NCBI GenBank assembly: GCA_028292305.1
Contig: JAQGMQ010000766.1
Span: 1-5,078, forward strand
Origin: Rhodoferax sp.
GTDB taxonomy: Bacteria; Pseudomonadota; Gammaproteobacteria; Burkholderiales; Burkholderiaceae_C
Direction: 5' to 3'
DNA: 5,078 bases
Position 1 is the first letter of the stretch. The number at the start of each line of letters is the position of its first letter. The notes beneath the pieces are model-generated. The model saw nothing but the letters and a program-made list of their open reading frames with translations. It had not been told where the DNA came from and made no database searches. The translations under genes and the position numbers were made by a program. Positions 1-5,078 of this stretch are shown piece by piece.

Positions 1-1344
1 CGGGTCGACCACGCGGCCCATCAGCGAGGCGACGAAGGCGAAGTCGTCGGGCGTAGGGAGCCATTCGTTCTTCTTCGCGGCCCATTCGGCCTCGCCCACC
101 ACCCGGCCGTCAGGCGACATCTTGATGCCGGCCAGTGCGCCGATCTGGCGATTGAAAGCCTTGTGCGGCACCGTCAGCCGCGTCGGTATGCAGGCCTTTT
201 CCAGCACCTTGTTCCAGCGTCCCACACCGGCCACCGAGTCCTTGATGAAGTCGTCGCGCAGCACTTCGTTCAGCGCGTTGAGCATCGGCACGTCCTTCTC
301 GAGCAACTGGCCGTCCTTCACCTCGAGCACCTTGTAGGTCTGGCCCTTGAGGATGTGGTCGTCGGTGCGTTTGCCTTCCTCGTAGCGACCCTTCAGGCCC
401 GAGCTGTAGAAGATGGCGGCGTTGCTCGACTGGTCGGCGCCGAACAGGTCGATGGTCACGCTGTAGTGGAAGTTCAGGTAGCGCTGGATGGTGCCCAGGT
501 CGATGGCGCCGGCCGCGCGCACCTTCTGCGGGTCGTCGGTCTTGAGCTCGTTCATCACCTGCGCGGTGCGCGACAACACACGCGAGACGCCGCTCTCGCC
601 CACGAACATGTGGTGCGCCTCTTCGGTCAGCATGAACTTGGTGGTGCGGGCCAGCGGGTCGAACGCGCTTTCGGCCAGCGCCGACAGCTGGAACTTGCCG
701 TCGCGGTCGGTGAAATAGGTGAACATGAAGAAGGCCAGCCAGTCCGGCGTCTTTTCGTTGAACGCCCCCAGGATGCGCGGGTTGTTCTGGTCGCCCGAGG
801 TGCGCTGCAGCAGCGCTTCGGCTTCTTCGCGGCCATCGCGGACGAAGTGTTTGTGCAGCAGGTAAACCATGGCCCTCAAATGGCGGACTTCTTCCACGTT
901 GATCTGGTAGAGGTTTCGCAGGTCGTACATCGACGGCGCGGTCAGGCCCAGGTGGCGTTGCTGTTCGACCGACGCCGGCTCGGTGTCGCCCTGCGTGACG
1001 ATGATGCGGCGCAGGTTGGCGCGGTGTTCGCCGGGCACGTCCTGCCAGGCCTTTTCGCCCTTGTGGTCGCCGAAGTGGATCTCGCGGTTGGCGTCGCCCG
1101 GGTTCAGGAAGATGCCCCAGCGGTAGTCGCGCATCTTCACGTGGCCGAACTGCGCCCAGCCCTGCGGATCGACGCTGACGGCGGTGCGCAGGTAGACGTC
1201 ATGGTTGGTCGAGCCGTCGGGGCCGACGTCGTCCCACCAGTTCACGAAATTGGGCTGCCAGCCTTCGAGCGCACGCTGCAGGGTGCGGTCTTCGCCGAGG
1301 TTGACGTTGTTCGGGATCTTCTCGCTGTAGTTGACGGTGCTCAT
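1..1344 (-). CDS. boxB: Benzoyl-CoA 2,3-epoxidase (oxygenase component) BoxB, C-terminus cut by window edge
   Basis: BoxB is the diiron oxygenase that, with the reductase BoxA, converts benzoyl-CoA, O2 and NADPH to 2,3-epoxybenzoyl-CoA in the cytoplasm. I translated the minus strand from the ATG at 1344-1342; the frame stays open for 448 codons to position 1. The family is about 475 residues, so roughly the last 25 are missing. The protein starts MSTVNYSEKIPNNVNLGEDR, typical of BoxB. The six carboxylate/histidine iron ligands known from Azoarcus evansii BoxB are all present, shifted by two: E122 (in GDTEPAS), E152 and H155 (in EEVRH), D213 (in YFTDRDG), E242 and H245 (in EEAHHMF). An AAGGA Shine-Dalgarno (1350-1354) sits 5 nt before the start. 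The gene lies 25 nt downstream of boxC, so the two are very probably co-transcribed. No frameshift or lost ligand is seen; the enzyme should be functional. Confidence 0.97.
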   Translation of the reverse strand, partial: MSTVNYSEKIPNNVNLGEDRTLQRALEGWQPNFVNWWDDVGPDGSTNHDVYLRTAVSVDPQGWAQFGHVKMRDYRWGIFLNPGDANREIHFGDHKGEKAWQDVPGEHRANLRRIIVTQGDTEPASVEQQRHLGLTAPSMYDLRNLYQINVEEVRHLRAMVYLLHKHFVRDGREEAEALLQRTSGDQNNPRILGAFNEKTPDWLAFFMFTYFTDRDGKFQLSALAESAFDPLARTTKFMLTEEAHHMFVGESGVSRVLSRTAQVMNELKTDDPQKVRAAGAIDLGTIQRYLNFHYSVTIDLFGADQSSNAAIFYSSGLKGRYEEGKRTDDHILKGQTYKVLEVKDGQLLEKDVPMLNALNEVLRDDFIKDSVAGVGRWNKVLEKACIPTRLTVPHKAFNRQIGALAGIKMSPDGRVVGEAEWAAKKNEWLPTPDDFAFVASLMGRVVDP

Positions 1345-1369
1345 GGCATTCCTTGTTCGGTGAAAATTT

Positions 1370-3046
1370 TCAAACGCGGTTGAGATCGAAGCCGGCTTTT
1401 TCACCGGTGCCGTAGACCTTGAGCGCGCCCTTTTCGCCAACGGCGTTCGGGCGGTTGAAGATCCAGTTCTGCCAGGCGGTGAGCCGGCCGAAGATGCGCG
1501 TGGCCATGTTCTCGCGCTGGGCGAAGCGCAGGTTGGCTTCAAGGCCGGTCAGCGCGTCGGGCGACATGGCCGCGCGTTCTTCGATGGCGATGCGGATCTC
1601 GTCGGTCCAGTCGATGTCGTCGGGCGCGGCCGTTACCAAGCCGAGCTTGAGCGCCTCGTCCGCGTCGAGCGCCGTGCCGAAGGTGGCCCGCGCGGCGGCC
1701 AGCGGCGCCTCTTCCTCGTAGAAACGGCGCTGCAGGCGGCTCTGGTCGTTGACCATCGGCAGCGGGCCGAAGTTGAAGGCGTTCAGCGTGATCTTCGGCG
1801 CGTGTTCCGGGTCGTCCGGCAAGGCCAGCATGTAGGCGCGGTCGGCGGCGAAAGCCACTTCGGCCAGGCTGCCGGCGAAGCAGGAGTCGGAGTCGATCAG
1901 CGCGAAAAGGCTGCGCGACGACACGTCGAGGCGGGCAAAGGTGCGGCGCAGCAGGCCCAGCGTTTCACGCACGAACCAGTCGTCCTGGTTGGCCAGAATC
2001 AGCGCGTCGCTGGCCAGCACCGCAGCCGCGTCGCCCTTGGTCTTCAGCAGCCAGGTGCCGATATCCAGCGCGTTGGTGCGCATCATCAGGATGGCGTCGT
2101 CCAGCTCACGGGCCATGGCCAACGGCCACCAGCTGGCGCCCGCGGCTTCGATCTCCGCCAGGCTGGTGGGCTGCGTGCCCACGGGCGCGTGGATGGTGAA
2201 GGTGGCGGCGCGGTTGGGGCGGTCGATGTCCACCTGCACATGCTGGTAGCGCAGGCTGTTGTCACGGTCTTCGCGTTCGAGCCGCGTCAGCGCAACGCCT
2301 TTGGCACCCGTGCGTGCCTGGGCCAACGGGTTTTGCCCCAGTTCGGCGGCGCGCTGCTGCACCGTGGCCGCAAACTGCGCCGGCTTGGCCACCGCGTCGA
2401 CCAGCCGCCAGTCGACCGCCTTCTGGCCGCGCACACCTTCGACGCTGGTGCAGAAGATGTCGGCCAGGTCGTGGCGCACGTGGCGCTTGTCGGTCACGCG
2501 GGTCAGGCCACCGGTGCCGGGCAACACCCCCAGCAGCGGCACTTCGGGAAGCGACACCGCCGACGAGCGGTCGTCCACCAGATAGATTTCGTCGCAGGCC
2601 AGCGCCAGCTCATAGCCGCCGCCCGCGCAGGCGCCATTCACGGCCGCCAGGAATTTGATGCCCGAGTGCTTCGACGTGTCTTCGATGCCGTTGCGGGTCT
2701 CGTTGGTGAACTTGCAGAAGTTCACCTTCCAGGAATGGCTGGACACGCCGAGCATGAAAATGTTGGCGCCGGAGCAGAAGATGCGGTCCTTGCCGCTGGT
2801 CACGATGACCGACCGCACCTGCGGGTGTTCAAAGCGCACGCGGTTCAAGGCGTCGTTGAGCTCGATGTCCACGCCCAGGTCGTAGCTGTTGAGCTTGAGC
2901 TTGTAGCCGGGGCGAATGCCGCCGTCTTCGGCGATGTCGAGCGAGAGGCGGGCCACGTTGCCTTCCACGCTGAGGCTCCAGTGCCGGTATTGGCTGGGGT
3001 CGGTGCGGTAGTCGACGGCGGCGGCTGCGATGGCGGTTTCGGTCAT
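1370..3046 (-). CDS. boxC: Benzoyl-CoA-dihydrodiol lyase (2,3-epoxybenzoyl-CoA dihydrolase) BoxC
   Basis: BoxC is a crotonase-superfamily enzyme that opens the ring of 2,3-epoxybenzoyl-CoA with two waters, giving 3,4-dehydroadipyl-CoA semialdehyde and formate. The product is 558 residues, the usual family length. The N-terminal half carries the crotonase core: an oxyanion-hole stretch FCSGANIFML (about 90-99), GACAGGGYELALACDE (138-153) with E146, and LPEVPLLGVLPGTGG (166-180) with E168. E146, E168 and C111 match the residues I recall as discussed for the Burkholderia xenovorans BoxC structure. The second half is a divergent crotonase-like region ending FNRPNAVGEKGALKVYGTG, characteristic of BoxC. 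I chose the ATG at 3046 rather than an in-frame ATG at 3124: AGGAG (3053-3057) lies 6 nt upstream, MTETAIAA is a normal BoxC start, and the longer form would translate the promoter/operator region. The stop is TGA at 1372-1370, and boxB follows after 25 nt. Confidence 0.97.
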   Translation of the reverse strand: MTETAIAAAAVDYRTDPSQYRHWSLSVEGNVARLSLDIAEDGGIRPGYKLKLNSYDLGVDIELNDALNRVRFEHPQVRSVIVTSGKDRIFCSGANIFMLGVSSHSWKVNFCKFTNETRNGIEDTSKHSGIKFLAAVNGACAGGGYELALACDEIYLVDDRSSAVSLPEVPLLGVLPGTGGLTRVTDKRHVRHDLADIFCTSVEGVRGQKAVDWRLVDAVAKPAQFAATVQQRAAELGQNPLAQARTGAKGVALTRLEREDRDNSLRYQHVQVDIDRPNRAATFTIHAPVGTQPTSLAEIEAAGASWWPLAMARELDDAILMMRTNALDIGTWLLKTKGDAAAVLASDALILANQDDWFVRETLGLLRRTFARLDVSSRSLFALIDSDSCFAGSLAEVAFAADRAYMLALPDDPEHAPKITLNAFNFGPLPMVNDQSRLQRRFYEEEAPLAAARATFGTALDADEALKLGLVTAAPDDIDWTDEIRIAIEERAAMSPDALTGLEANLRFAQRENMATRIFGRLTAWQNWIFNRPNAVGEKGALKVYGTGEKAGFDLNRV

Positions 3047-3052
3047 GAGGGT

Positions 3053-3057
3053 CTCCT
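3053..3057 (-). promoter_or_regulatory. Ribosome binding site that decides the boxC start
   Basis: AGGAG on the minus strand lies 6 nt before the ATG at 3046. No comparable site precedes the in-frame upstream ATG at 3124, which supports the shorter 558-residue BoxC. Confidence 0.8.
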
Positions 3058-3123
3058 GCAGTGCATAGAATAATAGTGCATTAATCTGGCCCATGCAATC
3101 GCCAGAACATGCATCATTATGCA
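3057..3123. promoter_or_regulatory. TGCA operator cluster between boxR and boxC (putative BoxR sites)
   Basis: Six TGCA tetramers start at 3057, 3062, 3077, 3094, 3110 and 3120, against about 0.6 expected by chance in a 145-bp gap at even base composition. TGCA repeats are the described operator core for BzdR, the close relative of BoxR. They cover both candidate boxC promoters and reach the Shine-Dalgarno (3053-3057). Binding by BoxR is an inference from this match and from the neighbouring regulator gene. Confidence 0.65.
3070..3098 (-). promoter_or_regulatory. Alternative sigma70-like promoter P2 for boxCB
   Basis: A second minus-strand candidate has TATTAT (3075-3070, five of six bases) 17 bp from a poor -35 TTGCAT (3098-3093, three of six). 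TGCA motifs at 3077-3080 and 3062-3065 bracket its -10. It would give a very short leader of about 15 nt, with the start close to the Shine-Dalgarno, so P1 looks somewhat more natural. Confidence 0.3.
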
Positions 3124-3125
3124 TG
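3108..3125. repeat. Perfect inverted repeat CATGCAT-N4-ATGCATG, likely main BoxR operator
   Basis: Arms 3108-3114 and 3119-3125 are perfect reverse complements around a 4-bp centre (CATT). The contained TGCA cores are spaced TGCA-N6-TGCA, start to start 10 bp, about one helical turn, so a dimer could grip both on one DNA face. The repeat covers the -10 hexamer of the boxC P1 promoter. Confidence 0.6.
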
Positions 3126-3141
3126 TTTGCGGAGAAGTCAA
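3113..3141 (-). promoter_or_regulatory. Candidate sigma70 promoter P1 for boxCB
   Basis: On the minus strand a -35 TTGACT (3141-3136, five of six consensus bases) is separated by exactly 17 bp from AATGAT (3118-3113, four of six). Transcription would start near 3106 and give a leader of about 60 nt before boxC. The -10 hexamer lies inside a TGCA inverted repeat, as expected for a repressor-blocked promoter. The call is from sequence match only. Confidence 0.55.
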
Positions 3142-3191
3142 GTCCCTCGCGCCATCAGCTGGCAACTGTTTGTTGCAGCCGGCGGCCGCGT

Positions 3192-4100
3192 TCAGACGTG
3201 TTTGTTGAGCAGCGGGCGCACGGTGGCGCGCAAGCGCTCGAAGCTCTGCGAAAGGGCTTCGCCGGTGGTGTCTAGGGTCAGGTCGGCCTTCGAGTAGAAC
3301 GCCGCCCGGCCACTCAGGATGCGGCGCAGGTCGTCCATGGCTTCCTTGCTGGCGGCCATGGGGCGGGTGTCGCCCTGGGCCGCAACCCGGCCCATGTGTT
3401 CCTCGGGCGCGGCCTGCAGCCATACCGTGGTGCAGTGGGCCAGCAGCTGGTTGAAGGTGGCCGGGTCGGACACCAGGCCGCCGGGCGTGGCGATCACCAC
3501 CTCGCTGTAGATCTGCACCACTTCCTCCATCGCGCGGCGCTCGTAGCGGCGGTAGGCGTTGGTGCCATACAGGTCGTGGATCTCGCGCACGCTGCAGCCG
3601 GCCAGTTTTTCGATCTCGCGGCTGAGTTCGACGAAGGGCACGTCCAGGTCGTCGGCCAGCATCTGCCCCAGCGTGGACTTGCCCGCGCCGCGCAAGCCGA
3701 TCAGCGCGATGCGCCCGCTGCGGGCGGCGTCTTTTGAAGAAGCGTCGAGCAGCTCGCCCAGCGCCACCCGCACCCGGCGCAGATCGGCTTCGCTGCGCCG
3801 CTCCAGCATCTCGCGGATCAGCAGCCATTCGGGTGAGCTGGTGGTCACGTCGCCGAGCATTTCCGCCAGCGAACACTGCAAGGCGGTGGCCACCTGCTGG
3901 AGCACCAGGATCGACGCGTTGCCGATGCCGTATTCGAGGTTGGCCAGATGGCGCTCGGACACGTTGGCCGCCGTCGCCAGGGTCTTGCGCGTCAGGCCCC
4001 GCTGCGCGCGCAGGTTGCGAACGCGGTCGCCCAGCGCCACCAGCAGCGGATTCTTCAGCTCCGGCTCCGCCACGGTTGCCGGCTCGTCTTGGTCACTCAT
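3192..4100 (-). CDS. boxR: Benzoyl-CoA-responsive XRE-family regulator with shikimate-kinase-like domain, BoxR
   Basis: This 302-residue protein has the two-part build of BoxR/BzdR, repressors of aromatic-CoA degradation genes whose inducer in studied Azoarcus strains is benzoyl-CoA. Residues about 20-83 form a Cro/C1-type helix-turn-helix (VRNLRAQRGLTRKTLATAAN, then SERHLANLEYGIGNASI). A linker of about 45 residues leads to a shikimate-kinase-like domain (about 130-302) with an intact P-loop GLRGAGKST (135-143), a YRRYE segment near 183-187, PGG at 206-208 and a late RP motif at 246-247. The shikimate-binding DxD of true shikimate kinases is replaced by E158-L-S160, so it is probably a ligand sensor rather than an enzyme of aromatic amino acid synthesis. 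GAGGA (4107-4111) lies 6 nt before the ATG. It is the first gene on this strand, 145 nt upstream of boxC, and diverges from the DUF4863-boxD operon. The many TGCA motifs in both flanking gaps suggest it controls both sides and itself. Confidence 0.95.
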   Translation of the reverse strand: MSDQDEPATVAEPELKNPLLVALGDRVRNLRAQRGLTRKTLATAANVSERHLANLEYGIGNASILVLQQVATALQCSLAEMLGDVTTSSPEWLLIREMLERRSEADLRRVRVALGELLDASSKDAARSGRIALIGLRGAGKSTLGQMLADDLDVPFVELSREIEKLAGCSVREIHDLYGTNAYRRYERRAMEEVVQIYSEVVIATPGGLVSDPATFNQLLAHCTTVWLQAAPEEHMGRVAAQGDTRPMAASKEAMDDLRRILSGRAAFYSKADLTLDTTGEALSQSFERLRATVRPLLNKHV

Positions 4101-4147
4101 CTTGATTCCTCGGCCTGGTGGCCGCCTAGGGAAAACACCATATATGC

Positions 4148-4153
4148 ATTATA
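4148..4153 (-). promoter_or_regulatory. Candidate -10 element of the boxR promoter
   Basis: A perfect TATAAT is read on the minus strand, about 48 nt before the boxR ATG. At 17 bp upstream only a poor -35 (TGCACT, 4176-4171, three of six bases) is available, so it would be weak or depend on other factors. It touches the TGCA at 4145-4148, consistent with autoregulation. It lies back to back with the rightward TTGACA, 4 bp away, so the two promoters overlap. Confidence 0.45.
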
Positions 4154-4157
4154 TTGC

Positions 4158-4186
4158 TTGACACCACTTCAGTGCATGCGTATCTT
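4158..4186 (+). promoter_or_regulatory. Near-consensus sigma70 promoter for the DUF4863-boxD operon
   Basis: A perfect -35 TTGACA (4158-4163) is followed after exactly 17 bp by TATCTT (4181-4186, four of six bases, keeping the conserved TA and final T). The start would be near 4193, giving a leader of about 75 nt before the ATG at 4269. A TGCA motif (4173-4176) sits in the spacer and another (4205-4208) just downstream of the predicted start, positions where a bound repressor would block polymerase. Confidence 0.65.
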
Positions 4187-4268
4187 ACGGGACACGCACG
4201 ATACTGCACGTCGGCCGGCACGGCAAGCCGACACAGCATGTTCTCTCCGATAACCGGGACCCCAGACG

Positions 4269-4736
4269 ATGAGCAAAGATTTATTTCACCAGCGGCTCGC
4301 CACGCTGACGGCCGAGCTGGCCGGCCGGTCGCTCGACGGCGCGCTCGACGACTGGCTGAACCGCACACACGGCCCGGGCACCGCCACATTCGAAGAGCTT
4401 AAACAATCCTGCGCCGAGGGCGTGGCCGAAGGCTGGCTTTGCGAGCGCGAACACGGCGGTATCCGCTACGGGCGGGTGTTCAAGGCCGAAGACGCACTGC
4501 ACCGGTTCTCGGTCGACGTGGTCGACATGGACGACATCGCCGGGCCGCACCATGCACACCCCGGCGGCGAGATCGACCTGATCATGCCGCTCGAAGACGG
4601 CGCCGCCTTTGACGGCCGGCCCGCCGGCTGGTGCGTGTACCCGCCGGGCAGTGCCCACCACCCCACCGTGACGCACGGCCGGGCTCTGGTGCTGTACCTG
4701 CTGCCCGAAGGGCAAATTCAATTCACCCGCGCCTGA
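4269..4736 (+). CDS. DUF4863 family small cupin-like protein (4-hydroxylaminobenzoate lyase PnbB-like)
   Basis: A 155-residue soluble protein without signal peptide or membrane segment. It resembles the DUF4863 family, which I associate with PnbB, the 4-hydroxylaminobenzoate lyase of nitrobenzoate degraders, and whose members are often found in box clusters; this is recalled, not searched. The C-terminal half reads as a small cupin barrel: H95-A-H97 followed by E101 (cupin motif 1, HxHxxxE) and P125-P-G-S-A-H130 (cupin motif 2, PxGxxH), so a bound metal ion is likely. The N-terminal part (1-60) is predicted mostly helical (EELKQSCAEGVAEGWL). It is the first gene of the rightward operon, 35 nt before boxD, and starts at an ATG with only a weak GGGA (4256-4259) upstream. 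No nitroaromatic genes are seen, so a lyase acting on a hydroxylaminobenzoate is unproven here; a role on a benzoyl-CoA side product or on an inhibitory intermediate is equally possible. Confidence 0.85.
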   Translation: MSKDLFHQRLATLTAELAGRSLDGALDDWLNRTHGPGTATFEELKQSCAEGVAEGWLCEREHGGIRYGRVFKAEDALHRFSVDVVDMDDIAGPHHAHPGGEIDLIMPLEDGAAFDGRPAGWCVYPPGSAHHPTVTHGRALVLYLLPEGQIQFTRA

Positions 4737-4771
4737 CCGCCGCGTTCGACCTCCCCACCGGAACCCATTTC

Positions 4772-5078
4772 ATGACCGAGCTTCTACCCAATTTCATGGC
4801 CGGCCGCTGGCAGCCGGGCGAGGGCGCCGGCACCGCCTTGTTCGACCCGGTGCTGGGCACCGAACTGGTCCGTGTGTCGTCTGCCGGGCTCGACCTGGCC
4901 GAGGCCTTCGGCCATGCGCGCCAGACCGCCGGGCCGGCGCTGCGTGCGCTCACCTACCGCGAACGCGCCGGCCTGCTGGCGGCGGTGGTCCAGGTGCTGC
5001 AGGCCAACCGCGACGCCTACTACGCCATCGCCACGGCGAATTCCGGCACGGTGAAGAACGATTCCGCCGTGGACATCG
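4772..5078 (+). CDS. boxD: 3,4-dehydroadipyl-CoA semialdehyde dehydrogenase BoxD, N-terminal fragment (cut by window edge)
   Basis: Only the first 102 codons are inside the window; the frame remains open at the right edge. BoxD is an NADP+-dependent aldehyde dehydrogenase of about 510-530 residues that oxidises the BoxC product to 3,4-dehydroadipyl-CoA. The start MTELLPNFMAGRWQPGEGAG, the FDPVLGTEL segment and the stretch YYAIATANSGTVKNDSAVDI match the N-terminal region of the aldehyde dehydrogenase branch that includes BoxD and the PaaZ dehydrogenase domain. Catalytic Cys and Glu lie beyond the edge and cannot be checked. The ATG at 4772 was chosen because it gives the usual family N-terminus; GGAA (4760-4763) precedes it by 8 nt. 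It follows the DUF4863 gene by 35 nt on the same strand with no terminator between, so one transcript is likely. The substrate assignment rests mainly on the box context. Confidence 0.9.
   Translation, partial: MTELLPNFMAGRWQPGEGAGTALFDPVLGTELVRVSSAGLDLAEAFGHARQTAGPALRALTYRERAGLLAAVVQVLQANRDAYYAIATANSGTVKNDSAVDI

Larger units (their letters stand above)
4145..4208. promoter_or_regulatory. TGCA operator cluster in the boxR / DUF4863 divergent gap
   Basis: TGCA occurs at 4145, 4173 and 4205. The first is followed 6 nt later by a near match TGCT (4155-4158), copying the TGCA-N6-TGCA arrangement of the boxC palindrome with one mismatch. The sites overlap the -10 of boxR, the -35 and spacer of the rightward promoter and its expected start region. 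The rest of the gap (4209-4268) shows no clear element beyond a weak ribosome binding site. Confidence 0.55.

Noticed and set aside
163..1383. Long plus-strand open frame (406 codons) opposite boxB
   Set aside because: It is antisense to a complete, motif-verified BoxB frame. Its His/Val/Ala/Arg/Gln-rich composition is what high-GC codon use produces on the opposite strand, and it has no recognisable domain.
1802..3073. Long plus-strand open frame (423 codons) opposite boxC
   Set aside because: It lies almost wholly antisense to BoxC, is rich in His, Gly, Val and Arg with no family resemblance, and is best explained by codon bias.
3047..3124. Extended boxC N-terminus starting at the ATG at 3124
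   Set aside because: The 26 extra residues would be encoded by the promoter and TGCA operator region, have no family similarity and lack a good ribosome binding site.
3158..3179. Bulged hairpin (GCT-G-GCAAC, loop TGTTT, GTTGCAGC) just after boxR, considered as a terminator
   Set aside because: The stem is short with a bulge, and no T-run follows on the minus strand. At most it is a weak structure, not a convincing intrinsic terminator.
3043..3876. Minus-strand frame of 277 codons overlapping boxR in another frame
   Set aside because: The translation is low-complexity Arg/Ala/Gly-rich and runs through the boxC operator region. The boxR frame carries the real domains.
4281..4721. Minus-strand open frame opposite the DUF4863 gene
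   Set aside because: It is a shadow of the plus-strand gene, which has intact cupin motifs and the operon context.
1..5078. CRISPR arrays, insertion sequences, tRNA or rRNA genes
   Set aside because: No spaced long repeats, transposase reading frames, terminal inverted repeats or RNA gene structures were seen. The coding density is explained by the box genes.

Overview
The window is part of an aerobic benzoyl-CoA (box) degradation cluster. The very high G+C content in all codon positions, the BoxB/BoxC/BoxR/BoxD set and the gene style suggest a betaproteobacterium, probably of the Burkholderiales (Comamonadaceae-like). This placement is inferred from resemblance; no marker gene for taxonomy is present.

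Layout: on the minus strand, read right to left, lie boxR (4100-3192, XRE-type regulator fused to a shikimate-kinase-like domain), boxC (3046-1370, ring-cleaving dihydrodiol lyase) and boxB (1344 to the left edge, diiron benzoyl-CoA epoxidase, missing about its last 25 residues). On the plus strand, divergent from boxR, lie a small cupin-like DUF4863 protein (4269-4736) and the first 102 codons of boxD (4772 to the right edge, aldehyde dehydrogenase). The partner reductase BoxA and a benzoate-CoA ligase are not in the window; boxA would be expected just beyond position 1.

How it works together: BoxB, with electrons from BoxA, epoxidises benzoyl-CoA. BoxC hydrolytically opens the ring, releasing formate and 3,4-dehydroadipyl-CoA semialdehyde. 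BoxD oxidises the semialdehyde to the acid, which is passed on by beta-oxidation-like steps. BoxR is known in relatives as a repressor that responds to benzoyl-CoA.

The two non-coding gaps (3047-3191 and 4101-4268) are the most informative parts. Both are AT-richer than the genes and both carry clusters of TGCA motifs (six and three copies) on top of recognisable sigma70-type promoters: one or two for boxCB, one weak one for boxR, and a near-consensus one (TTGACA, 17 bp, TATCTT) for the DUF4863-boxD operon. This fits a compact divergent regulon controlled by BoxR. The cluster itself is a known pathway; the less understood elements are the DUF4863 protein and the exact operator code.
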